From positions 72,683,482 to 72,747,481 of the forward strand of contig CM070562.1 in the NCBI GenBank assembly GCA_036346405.1: DNA of 64,000 nt, read 5' to 3'. The notes below the pieces were generated by a model. The model ran no database searches, was not told the DNA's origin, and saw only the letters and a list, made by a program, of their open reading frames with translations. The position numbers were made by a program, and so were the translations under genes. Origin of the DNA: Phyllostachys edulis. Lineage: Eukaryota > Streptophyta > Magnoliopsida > Poales > Poaceae. Below are positions 1-11,344 of the stretch, in pieces. Every line of letters begins with the position of its first letter. The stretch's first letter is position 1.

Positions 1-1925
1 CCGCCGCCTCCGCCGCTCTTTGCCTTCGCCGCCGACCTCTCCGTCTTGCCGCGTCTCGCCATCACATGCGCAGATCAAGATCGCCACGGCTTCCTCTTCA
101 GCGTGGGTGCCCTCGCCGGTCACGGGGTTGCTTGTCACGGCGACCCTTGGTCCCCGTCTTGCCGCCGCTTCGATCTTTGAGGTGGTCTTTGCCAAATGTA
201 TACGCCACCGTGGCACTTAGTCACGTGACCACGTCGACCTCTTCTTGAGGTGGTCGCCCGATCGGCACGACGTGGCTTTTCTATTCTTTTCCCGTTGAAA
301 AAAATTTCGGCCGAAAATTAAATCCCCAGGGCTGACGTCAGCTGACGCGATAAATTGATTTTCCTTTAGAAAATTAATTCCAAAAATCAGGAAAATCCCT
401 TTTTCTTGATTTCATGCAATTCTCTATCTTCCTTTGGCCATAACTTCCTCATTCGAACTCCGATTCGAGTGATTCAAATTTCTAAATTCATCTAAATTCC
501 TTGTCTTCCTACTAGTATTTATTTAGTATTTATTTGAATTTTATTTGGAGTTGTTTTATTTATTTAGCTTTGTTCGCACGTATAGATTCCTAAGCTTGAA
601 AGATTTCGCAGACTGATTTAATCGGCTAGCACCTCTACTCTTTAGCGAAGGCAAGTCATAGACCTTTGATCATATTGAACCTATATTTATAAAAGTATAT
701 TGTTTGATATAAACCTGCATTGCTAATTTTATAATAAATGGTTTCGGGATTAGTTAATTACCTAATTGCCATTATGCCTCTTTGATAACTTGTGAACGAC
801 ATATATCCTTGAATGACATAAATCCTTGGACACCCTAGGACGATTAATTATTAGTTGGACATTATTGTACTACCAACATGGGTATCGTGTTTGCTTAGAC
901 ATGCTTTGGTAGACGTCGGTTTCGCCATGAATCATTCAATATTAAGTTTACCCCAATAGACTTGGTTTGTGGCTTGTGTAGTAGCGGCCAGTGTTGCTGA
1001 TTAAAATGAAGTATGGTCCTATGTGAGACCACGACATTTGTTGTCACCTTAACTAAAATTTGTGGTGCGGGATCGGGGTGGTCCTTTGGTCAAGGTTGAA
1101 CCCAAAGAAAGATGAATTTGACTAAAGGAATTATGGAACCGTGGCAAAGCCACTTTTGATAAAAGATGTTGTGTTTTGGCAAGGTTGAACGAAAATGATT
1201 TATGCTTGGACAAGTGGGTGGTGGTAAAAGGTGGGTGCCGTAACGCACACTTGGAATGTGGAAACGTCTCGTCTAAGCAACCAACTAAGGACTTAACCTT
1301 GAACCATTGAACTGGGCCTTAACCGTACAACCACATGGCTAGACTGGGATAGACCTGGCCAACTAATTAGCTATGCTTTGATTCGGTTCTGTTTTGGTTG
1401 GGAATGGCACAAGAGGGGGCTCGTAACGGTAACCCCTTAGCGAACAGAACCGAGTCAAAACAGAACTTTGTAAAGGCCTTGTCACGTGCTCTAGACTGCT
1501 TACCTACGGTAGTGAGCAGTGGTATCGACGGATGCGAAACCAACTAGAGAAGTCGTGTCTTGTGGGTAAAGCTGTACAACCTCTGCAGAGTGTAAAACTA
1601 TTCGAATAGCCGTGTCCCCGGCTATGGACATGCCTGATGATTTCACGCAAGGGGTAGACTTTTGTTGAAAATGTTGGAATGGGTTGTTCGAATCTGGTTT
1701 TGGTTGTGGTTGTTGGTTGGGTAGTGAACAAGGTGTTCACTAGTTGTTTGCAAACACAACAACAGTTATGAGAATAGATTCAACATTCTACCTTATGTTC
1801 AGAAATTAGAATGAAATATCTTTAACTTTAATAATATAAGATACATAAGACAGGGTGTGAGACCTTGCGGCCTTGTCACTGTTTTTGCTGATGAATAATT
1901 GATTTGAATATTTGTCTTTTGGGTT
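1..1925 (+). mobile_element. Ty3/gypsy-type LTR, 3' part (cut by the window edge)
   Basis: This is the 3' portion of a long plus-strand LTR related to those at 15502-23061 and 38406-41348. Shared landmarks appear in the same order: 'gacctttgatcatattgaac' near 660, the block around 1560-1660 with 'cctctgcagag' and 'attcgaatagccgtgt', and a 'gaccttgcggcc' segment near 1861 matching the 'gaccttaaggtc' U5 segment of the relatives. Positions about 220-240 ('gtgaccac') match the site where a relative was invaded (16827/20953), so this copy shows the uninterrupted state. The 3' end is not resolved and is somewhere between 1860 and 2030. No coding capacity is seen. Confidence 0.6.
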
Positions 1926-1984
1926 GCTTGGAATTTGCGGTTGTGGAAGTTTCGGTTGTTCCTTTTCGGGTGGTTGGTTTAATG

Positions 1985-2518
1985 TCTTCCAAGACCTCCC
2001 CAGAGGTCTTCACGACCACCCTAGAGCTTTTCCACGATCATCACAGGAGATCTTCGAGGTCCTCCTCGGGAGGACTCGTGTGGACTCATTCGGGCCGTTC
2101 AGGACCTCCCCCATCATCAATCTGGTCCGTCCAGGACCTCCCCCAGCAGAACCAACGTGCATCAATCACAACCGTCCAGAAGAACTAACGCGCATCAATC
2201 GCGTCCGTCCAGGGCCTCTCCAGGAGAACTAACGCACATCAATCGCAACCATCCAGGAGAACTAACGCGCATCAATCGTGTCCGTCCAGGACTTCTTCAG
2301 GAGAATCAACGAGCATCAATCATAACCATTCAGGACCTTCCCAGGATCAATCTGGACCATTCAGGACCTTCCCAGGATCAATCTGGACCATTCAGGACCT
2401 CCCTAGGAGCATCGACATGGATCTATCTGGACCGCTCAGTACCTCCCCATGAGCATCGACGTGGATCTATCTGGACCGCTCAGGACCTCCCCATGAGCAT
2501 CAACGTGGCTCAATCCGG
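1985..2518. repeat. GACCTCC/GGAGGTC degenerate tandem array, part 1
   Basis: Imperfect repeats of about 30-55 bp are built on 'caggacctcccc' and 'atctggaccgctcagg', with 'gcatcaatc' spacers, such as 2330-2400 and 2415-2500. The array continues at 4113 after an inserted LTR: both sides share TCCGG and reading across the insertion restores the repeat phrase. Short open frames here are products of the repeat, not genes. Confidence 0.8.
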
Positions 2519-4112
2519 AGTTGGGTCACGGGGTAGGCTACGATAGCTACAAACAAAAATTTCTACCACACGAATCAGGATGCCAAGCAAGTAGATGATC
2601 ATAGATCGTTACCACCAGACGCGCAGAGCAGCGGAAGAAGGGTTGGAGCAGCCAGGTCCAACGAAGAGTGCGTCGATGAAGCGGTCGTAGTCGATCGTCC
2701 AACGTCCAGCGAGTTGATGCAGTGGCCGTAGTCGATCGTCCAATGTCCTCACGAGCCGATCGTCTCCTCCAAAGAACGCCTCCTTCCTTGTGAAAATCGC
2801 GATCGCCCTCAAGCGCAACAATCGTAGTAGCGCCTACTCGATATCCACACGCCCAGGAAGGAACAACCGAACGCGGTGTGCCAAAGACCAAGTCGCACGA
2901 TGGAGCTCTCAAGGAGATGGCGGCTAGGGTTTCGTGGTGTTTCACGATTCTTTCCAATGACCTCATGCACCTCCTTATATAGTGCTCGTGGCGGATCCTA
3001 TCCCACATCGCCATAAATCAGATTCGTATTGGTTTGTTCCAACCTGCTAAGTGTGTGACCCTATAGGTTCATGTGTAGTTCGGTTGTGACTGAAACCCTT
3101 TCCGACCACGAGTCGAAGCGGCTCCTAGCGTAACATATCGATTCCTAATACACACAAATTATATCGGACGAACCTTAATGCAATATGATCTACGACTGTG
3201 TCTTCATCACTTACGACCGTGTCCTATCTCAGATACTCATCAGTTTGTATGTGGTCACGACCAACTCGTAACTCCTTACGACTTGGTTTTGACCACTCTG
3301 TGATTAGGTTCGACCGGTCGACTTGCTTGTATCTCCATACGACCCCATTCTCGCTCGACTGAGCGACCTACTCGTGTATACTCCCTTTGCCTCACGATGT
3401 CCGGTTGAACTCCGTGAGATGTTGTGTCATCCATGGATCTGCTCAATACTTTCTCGATCGAGTATCGATAACTTTACGTGGTCGAACTCTTCGACTACTA
3501 GTGGTATGGCCATGCACTTTCTTTATCCGATCACAACGAGGGCCCAGAGACATCTCTCCGTTATGTTAGGAGGGCAATCCCATATCCCACCAAATCACAT
3601 TCCTCTCCATGTTTTAGAGCATACCCAAAGCTACCTTTATAACTACCCGATTACGGTGTAGCGTTTGGCAACCCCTAAGAGTGCTCTTACACATGTAGGA
3701 AACCATGCTTGATCTCGTGTCTAAGGATTATACATCATCATTGCTTGAGACCAACTAATGACACATAGATTCATAATAATCTCAATAGTGCCTCAAGGTG
3801 GGTCTTATCCAACATCATGTTCTCTAACATGTGTCCATATTATTGGTTTGATATCTCCATATCTATGACTCGTGAAACATAGTCATCAACCAATACATAT
3901 GCTAGTCTATTCATATGTGTCCTCATATGTTTACGACCAGGGATCGTGTAAGAATAATTATCGCAGAAATATAGAGTTTCACAACCAAGTCACATACTTG
4001 ATAATAAATATTAACAATATTATTCTAGGAACAAGATAACACATTATCCAATGTCATGAACATAATGAAATATAATCATCTCTATGATTGCCTCTAGGGC
4101 ATATTTCCAACA
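2519..4112 (-). mobile_element. Copia solo LTR (minus strand), TSD TCCGG
   Basis: The right edge ends '...gcatatttccaaca', whose complement TGTTGGAAATATGCC is the classic start of Angela/BARE-type copia LTRs. It is flanked by TCCGG at 2514-2518 and 4113-4117, a perfect 5-bp target duplication. The left terminus reads AG instead of TG. The length of 1.59 kb fits such an LTR. No internal region, PBS or gag/pol is present, so it is a solo LTR. It sits inside the GACCTCC array, so the array is older. Confidence 0.85.
2973..2982 (-). promoter_or_regulatory. TATA box of the copia solo LTR
   Basis: The plus strand 'ccttatatag' reads ctatataagg on the LTR's sense strand, about 1.13 kb downstream of the LTR start at 4112. 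A TATA element there is consistent with the U3 promoter. Inferred from motif and position only. Confidence 0.5.
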
Positions 4113-4680
4113 TCCGGACCACCCAAGACCTCCCCCTGAAGCTATCTGGACCACCCAAGACCTCTCCCTGAAGCTATCTGGACCGTCCAGGACCTCCCTC
4201 TGTGAAGAGGTCTTTCGAGTACTATTCATCATGAGTGCTGTAACGAGGAGGTCTTCGCACGTACTGTTCATCAAGTACTGTATCGAGGAGGTCTTCAGAG
4301 TTACTGTTTCGAGGAGGTCTTCCAGGTACTGTAGCAGGGAGGTCTTCCGAGATACTGTAGCACGAAGGTCTTCCGAGGTACTGTAGCAAGGAGGTGGTCT
4401 TTGCACAAGGACATCCCAGAGATTTACATAGACGACCCTGGAGATTTACAAAGACGACCCAAGAGGTCTTTGAGGAGGTCTTCCAGGACCTCCCAAGAGG
4501 TTTTTCAGGAGGTCTTTTAGGACCTCCCAGGACGTCTTCACAGGACCTCCCAGAAGGTCTTTCAGGATGTTTTCTAGGACCATTCACGAGGTCTTTCAGG
4601 ACCTCTTAAGAGGTCTTTTACGAGGTCTTGCAGGACCACCCGGAGGTCTTCACAGGACCACCCGGAGGTCTCAACAAGAA
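4113..4680. repeat. GACCTCC/GGAGGTC array, part 2
   Basis: Continues the array interrupted at 2518. The phrase changes from 'ggaccacccaagacctcc' (4115-4200) to runs of 'gaggtcttcc(g)aggtactgt' (4205-4390) and then 'gaggtctttcaggacctcc' (4440-4680). GAGGTC spaced by 20-30 bp persists throughout. Frames of up to 121 codons on either strand come from the repeat. Confidence 0.8.
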
Positions 4681-4724
4681 CACCCTATTCATTCCAAATA
4701 CTGCATGCTAAGTGCTACGATGCT

Positions 4725-4895
4725 GTGAGTGGTCGTAGACTTGGTGGAAGTAGTCGTAGACGTCGTGGACGTCTTGGAGGTGGTCGTAAACTACTGGAAT
4801 TGATCGTAGACATCTTGGACATCTTGGAGGTGGTCGTAGACCTACTGGAAGTGATCGCAGATTTTGTTGAGGTGGTCGTAGACTTCAAGGTTAAT
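4725..4895. repeat. Direct repeats of 'gaggtggtcgtagac'
   Basis: At least four imperfect copies of 'ttggaggtggtcgtagac' occur, separated by 'ttggacatcttgg' and 'ctactggaagtgatcg' phrases. This is another variant of the GGAGGTC theme directly following the main array. No gene is seen. Confidence 0.65.
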
Positions 4896-5770
4896 CTGGT
4901 TAGTGTTTATTGATGGTTGAAAGTGTGATATGCGTGTGTGTGAACTAATATTGGTCAAGTTGGAGAACGTGTGCCAGAAACATGTTCTTTGGTCTTTGCT
5001 TGTGCAGGTTGAGCGTGAAGACGATCATGGTCGATGACAAGGAGAACCCGGACTAGGATGGGGAAATTTGAGGTCTAGGAGGTCGAGGATGTCACGAGGT
5101 GGTCGGGCTTGCGCTAGAGCACGTTGCAGGATCAAGGATAACCGACTAGAGGGGGGTGAATAGGAGATTTTTAAACTTTTTAACAATTTAGCAATTTAAG
5201 CCAATTAATAACTTAGTCTAAACAAGTTACACTTCTAGCTAGGCACTTTAATCACAATAATCAAGCTAGAAATATAAATGTGGAAATGTAAAGACTAGGA
5301 GTAACCACAATGAGACAACGATGTTTTTCCGTGGTATCGAAGACTTGCTGGTCTTCACTAGTCCACGTTGAGGAAGCTTGACGACTCAAGCCGGCTCCAC
5401 GAATTAAGCCTTCCCTCGATCACTATGGTCATTCTTCCTCCGCTCCAGAGATGGTGAACACCAAACCACTCACAAACTTGCACCGGGCCTCTTCATAATC
5501 TTTTTGAAGAGATCACCGTGCTCCACCGCCAAGGCCGTCTAGGAGTTCGGCAAAACTCCAAGAGTAACAAACCAAGACCTTCGCTTGACGGCGCTCAAGT
5601 GCAATAGGATCAATCTAGAATGAATTGATGCACTTGAATGAACTCAACTACCAACCAATGAATGCACAAGAGAATTTTGGGTGTTGAGTGAATGCACTTG
5701 GCTCTCAAGGCTCTAAGGATGTTAAATGTTCACTAGCAACCTGTCCAAAGGCAGTTGGGGGGGGGAGGGG

Positions 5771-5781
5771 GTATTTATAGC
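5771..5781 (-). promoter_or_regulatory. TATA box of the 5125-6810 LTR
   Basis: 'gtatttatagc' reads gctataaatac on the sense strand of the minus-strand LTR, about 1.03 kb from its start. It is preceded by a C-run in sense orientation. Likely the LTR promoter, from motif and position. Confidence 0.5.
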
Positions 5782-6039
5782 CCCCATCAACAATTATGAC
5801 CGTTGGGGACCAAATCCCAACTTTCACCAGATTCGCACAACCGCGTTAAGAGCCCTTGAACCACACTTGTGTCGAAATCAGAACGCTAGAACGGCGGCAT
5901 TAATTACTCGACATAGCCGTTGAATTTGCCATCCAAGATAACCGCACGCCAGCTTGAATCGCATTGAGCGCGGTACAACCGATCGTAGGGTTTCAATCTG
6001 CTTGACGACAAGCTCTCTGGAAAAAAATGAACCGACATA

Positions 6040-6430
6040 TAAAAATCGGTACAACCGCAACGCGGTTCAACCGCTTCCCAAATGCGGTTCAACCGAAAAT
6101 CACAGAGAGCTCCAGGTCGAAATTACATCTGTTCTGGTTTTCTTGAACCGCCATATAAAAATCCATTCAAATTAAAATCCAGCATACCGATTCTCGCCAT
6201 GGTTCAACCGAAAACCAAAGAGAGGTTCTGAGCCAAAATGCACTGGTTCTGTTTTTATTCAACTGCCAACTAATTTTCGGAACGACCGCAATGCGGTTGC
6301 ACCGCTCCAAGAGCCGATCGTACCGCATTAGTGCTCAGTTGGCTTCAGCCTACAAAATTCGGTACTACCGCCAAGTAAAACTCGGTCATACCGCACAGAG
6401 CGGTACAACCGCGGTGATAACTGCGGTACT
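6040..6430. repeat. Dispersed 'gcggt...accgc' inverted motifs within the LTR
   Basis: About ten short copies of 'tgcggttcaaccg', 'cggtacaaccgc' and 'cggtactaccgc' lie in the U3 part of the copia LTR. Each is partly self-complementary (GCGGT/ACCGC). They sit upstream of the TATA box in LTR orientation. Confidence 0.6.
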
Positions 6431-6810
6431 ACCAATTTTAGACGAAAGTGCTCAAGGCTTTCAAATTAAAAGAGAATTCAAATGCATACATGATCCTAAA
6501 TTGATCCATATGGCACAAAAACATGCTATCAAGCTACTAGCCTAGATCCCTCTTAATAGTATGGCATTTAACCTATAATCTGGTCTTCCAACCAAATCTC
6601 CTAAGACTGGTAAAACATAAAAGGATCCTAGACTACTTGTACCTTGTCTTCAAGCCATGTAGATCTTCACGTTATCCTTTGGCATGCATCTTTACGTCAT
6701 TAATTTCACCAATGGGACTTAACCTTGTAAATATTCAATAAACATGTTAATTCCATATTCACATATTATCATTAATTACCAAAATATTTTTAAGGGCCTA
6801 GATGCTTTCA

Positions 6811-7470
6811 CACGTGGAGATCAAAGGTGGTTGGATAATGCACAGAGAAGCTTCGGGAGGGTCTAGTCCTGAAGGCTTACAACGTGTGAGGAGATATGGA
6901 AAGTGTACAATATCTGGAAGGTTTAGAGATATTGAAAAACCCGTGTTTGGAAGGGTTTCGGGTCCCCTGATTATCGGAAGAGATAGGTTGTCGTGTCCGT
7001 GTCGGTAAGGATACAAGTTAGTCTCTGCCTATAAAAGGAGGCAGAGGGGAAGTGTTTTCCTGGGGCTTTTACGGGGGCTTTGACACAGAGTTTTTGTAGT
7101 AGAGCTTGAGAGGGCTTTTGGTTGAGAGCTTTTGAGGGGTGCTTGAAGAGCACTTTGTAGACAGAATGAGATTGAGAAATAAGAGATCTATTTAAGAAGT
7201 TCTTGTTCCTTTTGTCTACATGGTTCTCTGAGCTTTGTCGGGGTTCTCGAAGAGGTCCTCGAGGAGGTCCTAAAGAGGTCCTCGAAGAGATTCTCAAGGA
7301 GGTCGTGAGAAGGCTAGCGCTCGGGAAAAAGGTTGAATTTGTGAGCGATAAATCGGTACAATCATTCACCCCCCTCGGATTGTGCTATACGATCCTACAT
7401 AGGGTTTTACAAGTCAATACATCAACCTTCATCCATTTCTTAATACATATATCATCAGTTTAGCATGGCA
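6811..7470 (+). mobile_element. LTR-like segment with TATA box and GAGGTC leader (boundaries unresolved)
   Basis: Continues the sequence interrupted at 5124. It has a TATA box at 7029, a purine-rich leader, a short GAGGTCCTCGAGGAGGTCC island (7240-7305) and a copia-style 'cacccccctcgg ... gatcctaca' end near 7399. With the upstream arrays it could be one plus-strand LTR with arrays in U3 and U5. I could not find a matching start or TSD. Confidence 0.4.
7029..7037 (+). promoter_or_regulatory. TATA box
   Basis: 'ctataaaag' in the context 'tgcctataaaaggaggcag', followed by a transcribed-leader-like purine-rich stretch. Likely the promoter of the LTR-like block. Confidence 0.5.
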
Positions 7471-9393
7471 AAATTAAGTGAATCTAGCATTTGTACATGT
7501 TCAGCAAGTATCTAAATAGAAGACAGATTCAAGGTTAATATTTACTAAGGCAATCCGACACCTCCTTACTTAACCATCCCGAACGGTTAGATTAACTACT
7601 TAAGACCAAATATTCCAATTTATCCAACAAGTTGGAAACTTAACCAATCGTAATGATCAAATCAGTTCAATACTGTCTCGCACTCCTTAATAACTCCATG
7701 AGTTCCAAACATGTATAGACAAATTCCTAATCACAATTCTTCAAAAACTACTACAAGCCAACATCAAATTAATCAACTACACTTCCAACGATATTAGTTG
7801 AAATTAATTATGCACCACGCTAATGTCCCAACTTGATCATTCATACCTTATCAATTAATTTATATGATTACAACCTCCCACTTAAACATAACAAGACACC
7901 ACAAAAGAGTTTTAACACACTCTTTCAAAAAAAAAAGAGGCATTAAACTTCATTACTCGAAATAATCCAAAAGAAATGCATAGAGCCAAAGCTTTTACAT
8001 GTTAATGAACTTGCAACAAAAAACTTTCAATATCCAAAATATCAAACGAATATATGAGTTATGTTTTCCAATAAGAAAGATGGAACAAACTCAAAAATAT
8101 CAATATCGACAATCAACAATGCTCACGAGTAGCAAAAGCAACTCAACAGTCGGAAAAACAATAATTGTTTCAAAGAACCATTAGAGACTTATTGAAACCC
8201 ATCAACTGTAATGAACCACTAACCCAAGAGAAATTCATCAACCACAAATGAACAAGAATAACCAATCCAAACTCAAGGAAGGCAACAACATTTCTCATAG
8301 GAACTCATCGTCAATGTTTGTAACGTAGATATCCAAGGTAACCATTTCACTATCCCCGTACCACGAACGGTGTTATAACCTGCCCATGCCCAGGGTCACA
8401 ACCATGACTTCTACCTCTCATCATCGGCTGACATCACACATACCAGTCTTAGAAACAAATTGACGAGGATTAAAATCTCTATGTATTACTTTAATACATA
8501 ATAAAAGACCATATGTCTTTGTGGTCATAACCCCTAAGGCTAACGACCTCCAAGGTCGTAAGGATTTCAGAGGTTAGATAATGGGTATCCTGGTCAGATG
8601 AGGTCATGTACGTAGTCCCCGACCGGGTGACTGCTCGTAGAAGCAATGAACTGGCATCTGGATTTAACTCCAAGCATATTCCTTACCGTGTGATGAATGG
8701 AACACATGTCATATTTGCTCCATACCATGCGACGTTTCATGGTCCTAAGACACTGACAACAACCACCATACAGTTGAATGCCTCACAGACGCTCAACCGC
8801 CGAATGGTTGATACTTTACCAACCGCTGCCCCACTCCGACCAGTCGCGACACTTCCAACAGACGTCTCTTCAAGAAGTAACTGTCACCACTTTGTCGACT
8901 ACTTAAAGGAGACTGCAAATGGTAGAAAGAAAGAAGATTCAATCGCATTCCATCATATTGAAGCATTATCATCAGCATTAGATTCATGTTTCAAGTCTGA
9001 TTCAATAGCAAAGCAAGCACTACGCTCAGTGTAATTAGGATTAGTTCACTGCCTTGTCGAAGGCACCCCCTGTAATATCCAGTTTATAGTAATAAAGAGT
9101 AGTCTCATTCTCTCCCAAGAACTCTTTGCCATTTTTCTCTGTTTATTTCGTAAGATCGGTAACTCGATCATCGAAACAAATCATAAGCATACCAGATCAT
9201 CCTATAACATAAATCATCAATAAAACATAACGGAAGCGTAAATGCAATGCTTGACCCATCCCATCCTACTGTGCCCCAGTGTGTCAAGTTTAAAGGTTAA
9301 TTAAGAATTAGCAAATTTTACTAGTCATAAAACAAATTTTAGTAAATTAAGTTTACCTAAGTTGTTAACTTATTCACCACGGACCTAAAGCCT
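7471..9393 (-). mobile_element. Internal region of a minus-strand LTR element (non-coding remnant)
   Basis: AT-rich sequence to the left of the PBS at 9394-9405 is in the position of the 5' internal region of a minus-strand LTR element. I see no gag or pol motif on either strand. A 142-codon plus-strand frame at 8606-9034 has no recognisable domain and is antisense to the element. The left limit of the element and its second LTR were not found, so the span is approximate. Confidence 0.35.
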
Positions 9394-9405
9394 GCTCTGA
9401 TACCA
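9394..9405 (-). other. Primer-binding site (tRNA-iMet type)
   Basis: 'gctctgatacca' is the complement of TGGTATCAGAGC, the standard binding site for the 3' end of initiator methionine tRNA. It stands 2 bp from the LTR terminus beginning at 9408, as required for a minus-strand LTR element. Confidence 0.8.
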
Positions 9406-9407
9406 AC

Positions 9408-10506
9408 TGTAACACCCTGGCTTTGCAAAAGCCAAGATGTAACCTACAATTACTATCTCTAACCAGCTCTACATTTTTTCTTTATTAAATCAACAATGAA
9501 TGACAGCTAGACTTCGCCCAAACATTTCTAATAACATGACTAACATAAATTTCAGCAAAGATTAAATACCACATCCACAATTATGACAATTCAATTAGGA
9601 TCAACAGCAACGTGAATAAGCTTCAAATAGATAGGTCATCAACTAGCATGAATAAAATCTGTAGGGAACTATTGGAAGCACAAGATAATCAATTATTACA
9701 ATAAAGGTTTATAAATGGATTATGATAACTAAAATAATGTATAGATGTGATGTGCAATAGAGGATAATTAATCCGTGAACTATTCCCAACCGATGCATGC
9801 CGTCCTCAACGATCACCTTAAACAATAAATGGCAAGAGTGAGTCCAAGACTCATCAAGTACAAATAAACACATCAGAAACTTTAAAGCACTGACAGCTCA
9901 TTCTCATCATCTCAAGTACATATGTAAATATCACGAATGCAATGCGAATCATGCACATGTCTCCACTTCTGTATATACCGATATAGCTGAGTGTAACACC
10001 CATCGGTATTCACTCGCCCGCATTCTCAAATGCGGGGATCTAGTGCCCGTCCTTTTTCATATGGGGATCTCATTGTCCATATCTCAAACATGGGGATCTC
10101 TTTGAAATGAAATGACAAACCAAAACGCCGCTAGACAATGATAATAGCAAACTTCTCACGACGACAGCAAATGAAGGAGGAGGATGGCGAGGACAAAGTT
10201 GGCGCTTCGGCAGATGAAGGCGTACTGGCGATAAAGACAACAACCAAAAATGTTGCAAGACAAAGGCGATGGCGGAGGCGCGAGGAGGAGGAGGGTGGCA
10301 GGGACAGGGAGGGTGGCGGTTAGGGTTTGCCGCCCTCCCTTGCACCCCTTAAGGCCGGCCCTCCCTCTCCCTAATTTGGCTATAGAACACAGGCCAGAAG
10401 CCCCAATTCTAGTTTCCCTCACTATAAATCTGAAATTGCACTATTAAATTCTATTTCTAATTTCTTTTAATTCATTTAATCCTCCAAAAGTAAATAGGAT
10501 ATTACA
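9408..10506 (-). mobile_element. 5' LTR of a minus-strand LTR retrotransposon
   Basis: Starts 'tgtaacaccctgg' beside the PBS and ends '...ggatattaca', giving TG...CA termini. Length is 1.10 kb. The sense-strand start is TGTAATATCC. It carries three 'tggggatct' repeats (10031-10102). The small GC-rich frames at 10070-10422 are not genes. Confidence 0.65.
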
Positions 10507-11330
10507 GAATAGCGCAAGATGGTTAGTTTTTTGGATGCGCCTTATCATTAGCTTTCCAATGAGCACAAGAACGTCGAAAACAGATACCGTATACAAAAGT
10601 TATGCCCGTTTTACTGAAGGTGTCTCGGAAATGGAATCCTACTCGGACTCGAAACCGTCTCGGGTTCAAATTGAAACTGCTATATCTTTTAATCCCGTGG
10701 GCCAAACTTGCTGAAATTTTTTGTGGAATCTTGTGGCTATATGTAGAAGGACTCCACCAATTTTCTCTAGTTTTGGCATAAGATTTTTTTCTTTCTATCG
10801 CGGCTTTTTTTCTATACGGCGATCTCTTTCTCCTTCTATTATTTTGCTGGCCCTAGGGTTTTCCGCAAGTTGCAAATAATAGCAAAGTGTAGATGTTGGA
10901 CTTGGACACAAACTCTCCCAAAAAGATTTCAGAACAGATCGTAGCAATTCCTCTTAGTTTTCGGATTGACAACAGCAACTGACTTGGATTGTTGAACGTG
11001 TGTGTGTGTGTCTGTTTGGTGCGGATTAGAGGAGTTCTAACCCACGGAGTTTCTGTTTTAGATGTAAAAACTAAGAACCCTAAAAGAACGATCAAGTGAC
11101 GCGAAGGAAACACGAGATGCAATGGACAACAACTATGCAATTGAAACTAACGGATTGAACTAGAATTCAGCAAGTTGACACGACGATGCAACCAAGAATT
11201 CAATGATGTAAATTACTGATAAGAAAATTGCAAACACAGATTGGTTTAGACGAATCAACTAACCCTAATTTTTTTTGAATTTCGTTGCTTTTGTGGACTG
11301 TAGGAAAAGGATTCTCATCGATCAACTTGA
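10507..11330 (-). mobile_element. Internal or leader region of a second minus-strand LTR element
   Basis: Lies to the left of the PBS at 11331-11342 and therefore in the 5' internal region of that element. No coding motif is seen. It is interrupted at its left by the LTR ending at 10506. Confidence 0.35.
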
Positions 11331-11342
11331 GCTCTGATACCA
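11331..11342 (-). other. Primer-binding site (tRNA-iMet type)
   Basis: A second 'gctctgatacca', followed after 2 bp by 'tgatgtgataatcgg', a plausible LTR terminus. This gives a second independent minus-strand LTR/PBS junction 1.9 kb from the first. Confidence 0.75.
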
Positions 11343-11344
11343 CC

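Larger units (their letters stand above)
5125..6810 (-). mobile_element. Copia solo LTR (minus strand), TSD CACGT
   Basis: The termini are tgcaggatcaagg at left and gatgctttca at right, which is TGAAAGCATC on the sense strand, a start common in grass copia LTRs. CACGT at 5120-5124 and 6811-6815 is a perfect 5-bp target duplication. The left end carries 'ctagaggggggtgaatagg', typical of the U5 end of such LTRs. Length is 1.69 kb and no internal region exists. It cuts the LTR-like block that resumes at 6811. Confidence 0.87.

Noticed and set aside
8606..9034. 142-codon plus-strand frame followed by an 'aataaag' signal
   Set aside because: No domain recognised, antisense to the minus-strand LTR element whose PBS is at 9394. 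Kept only as a note; a protein search could revive it.
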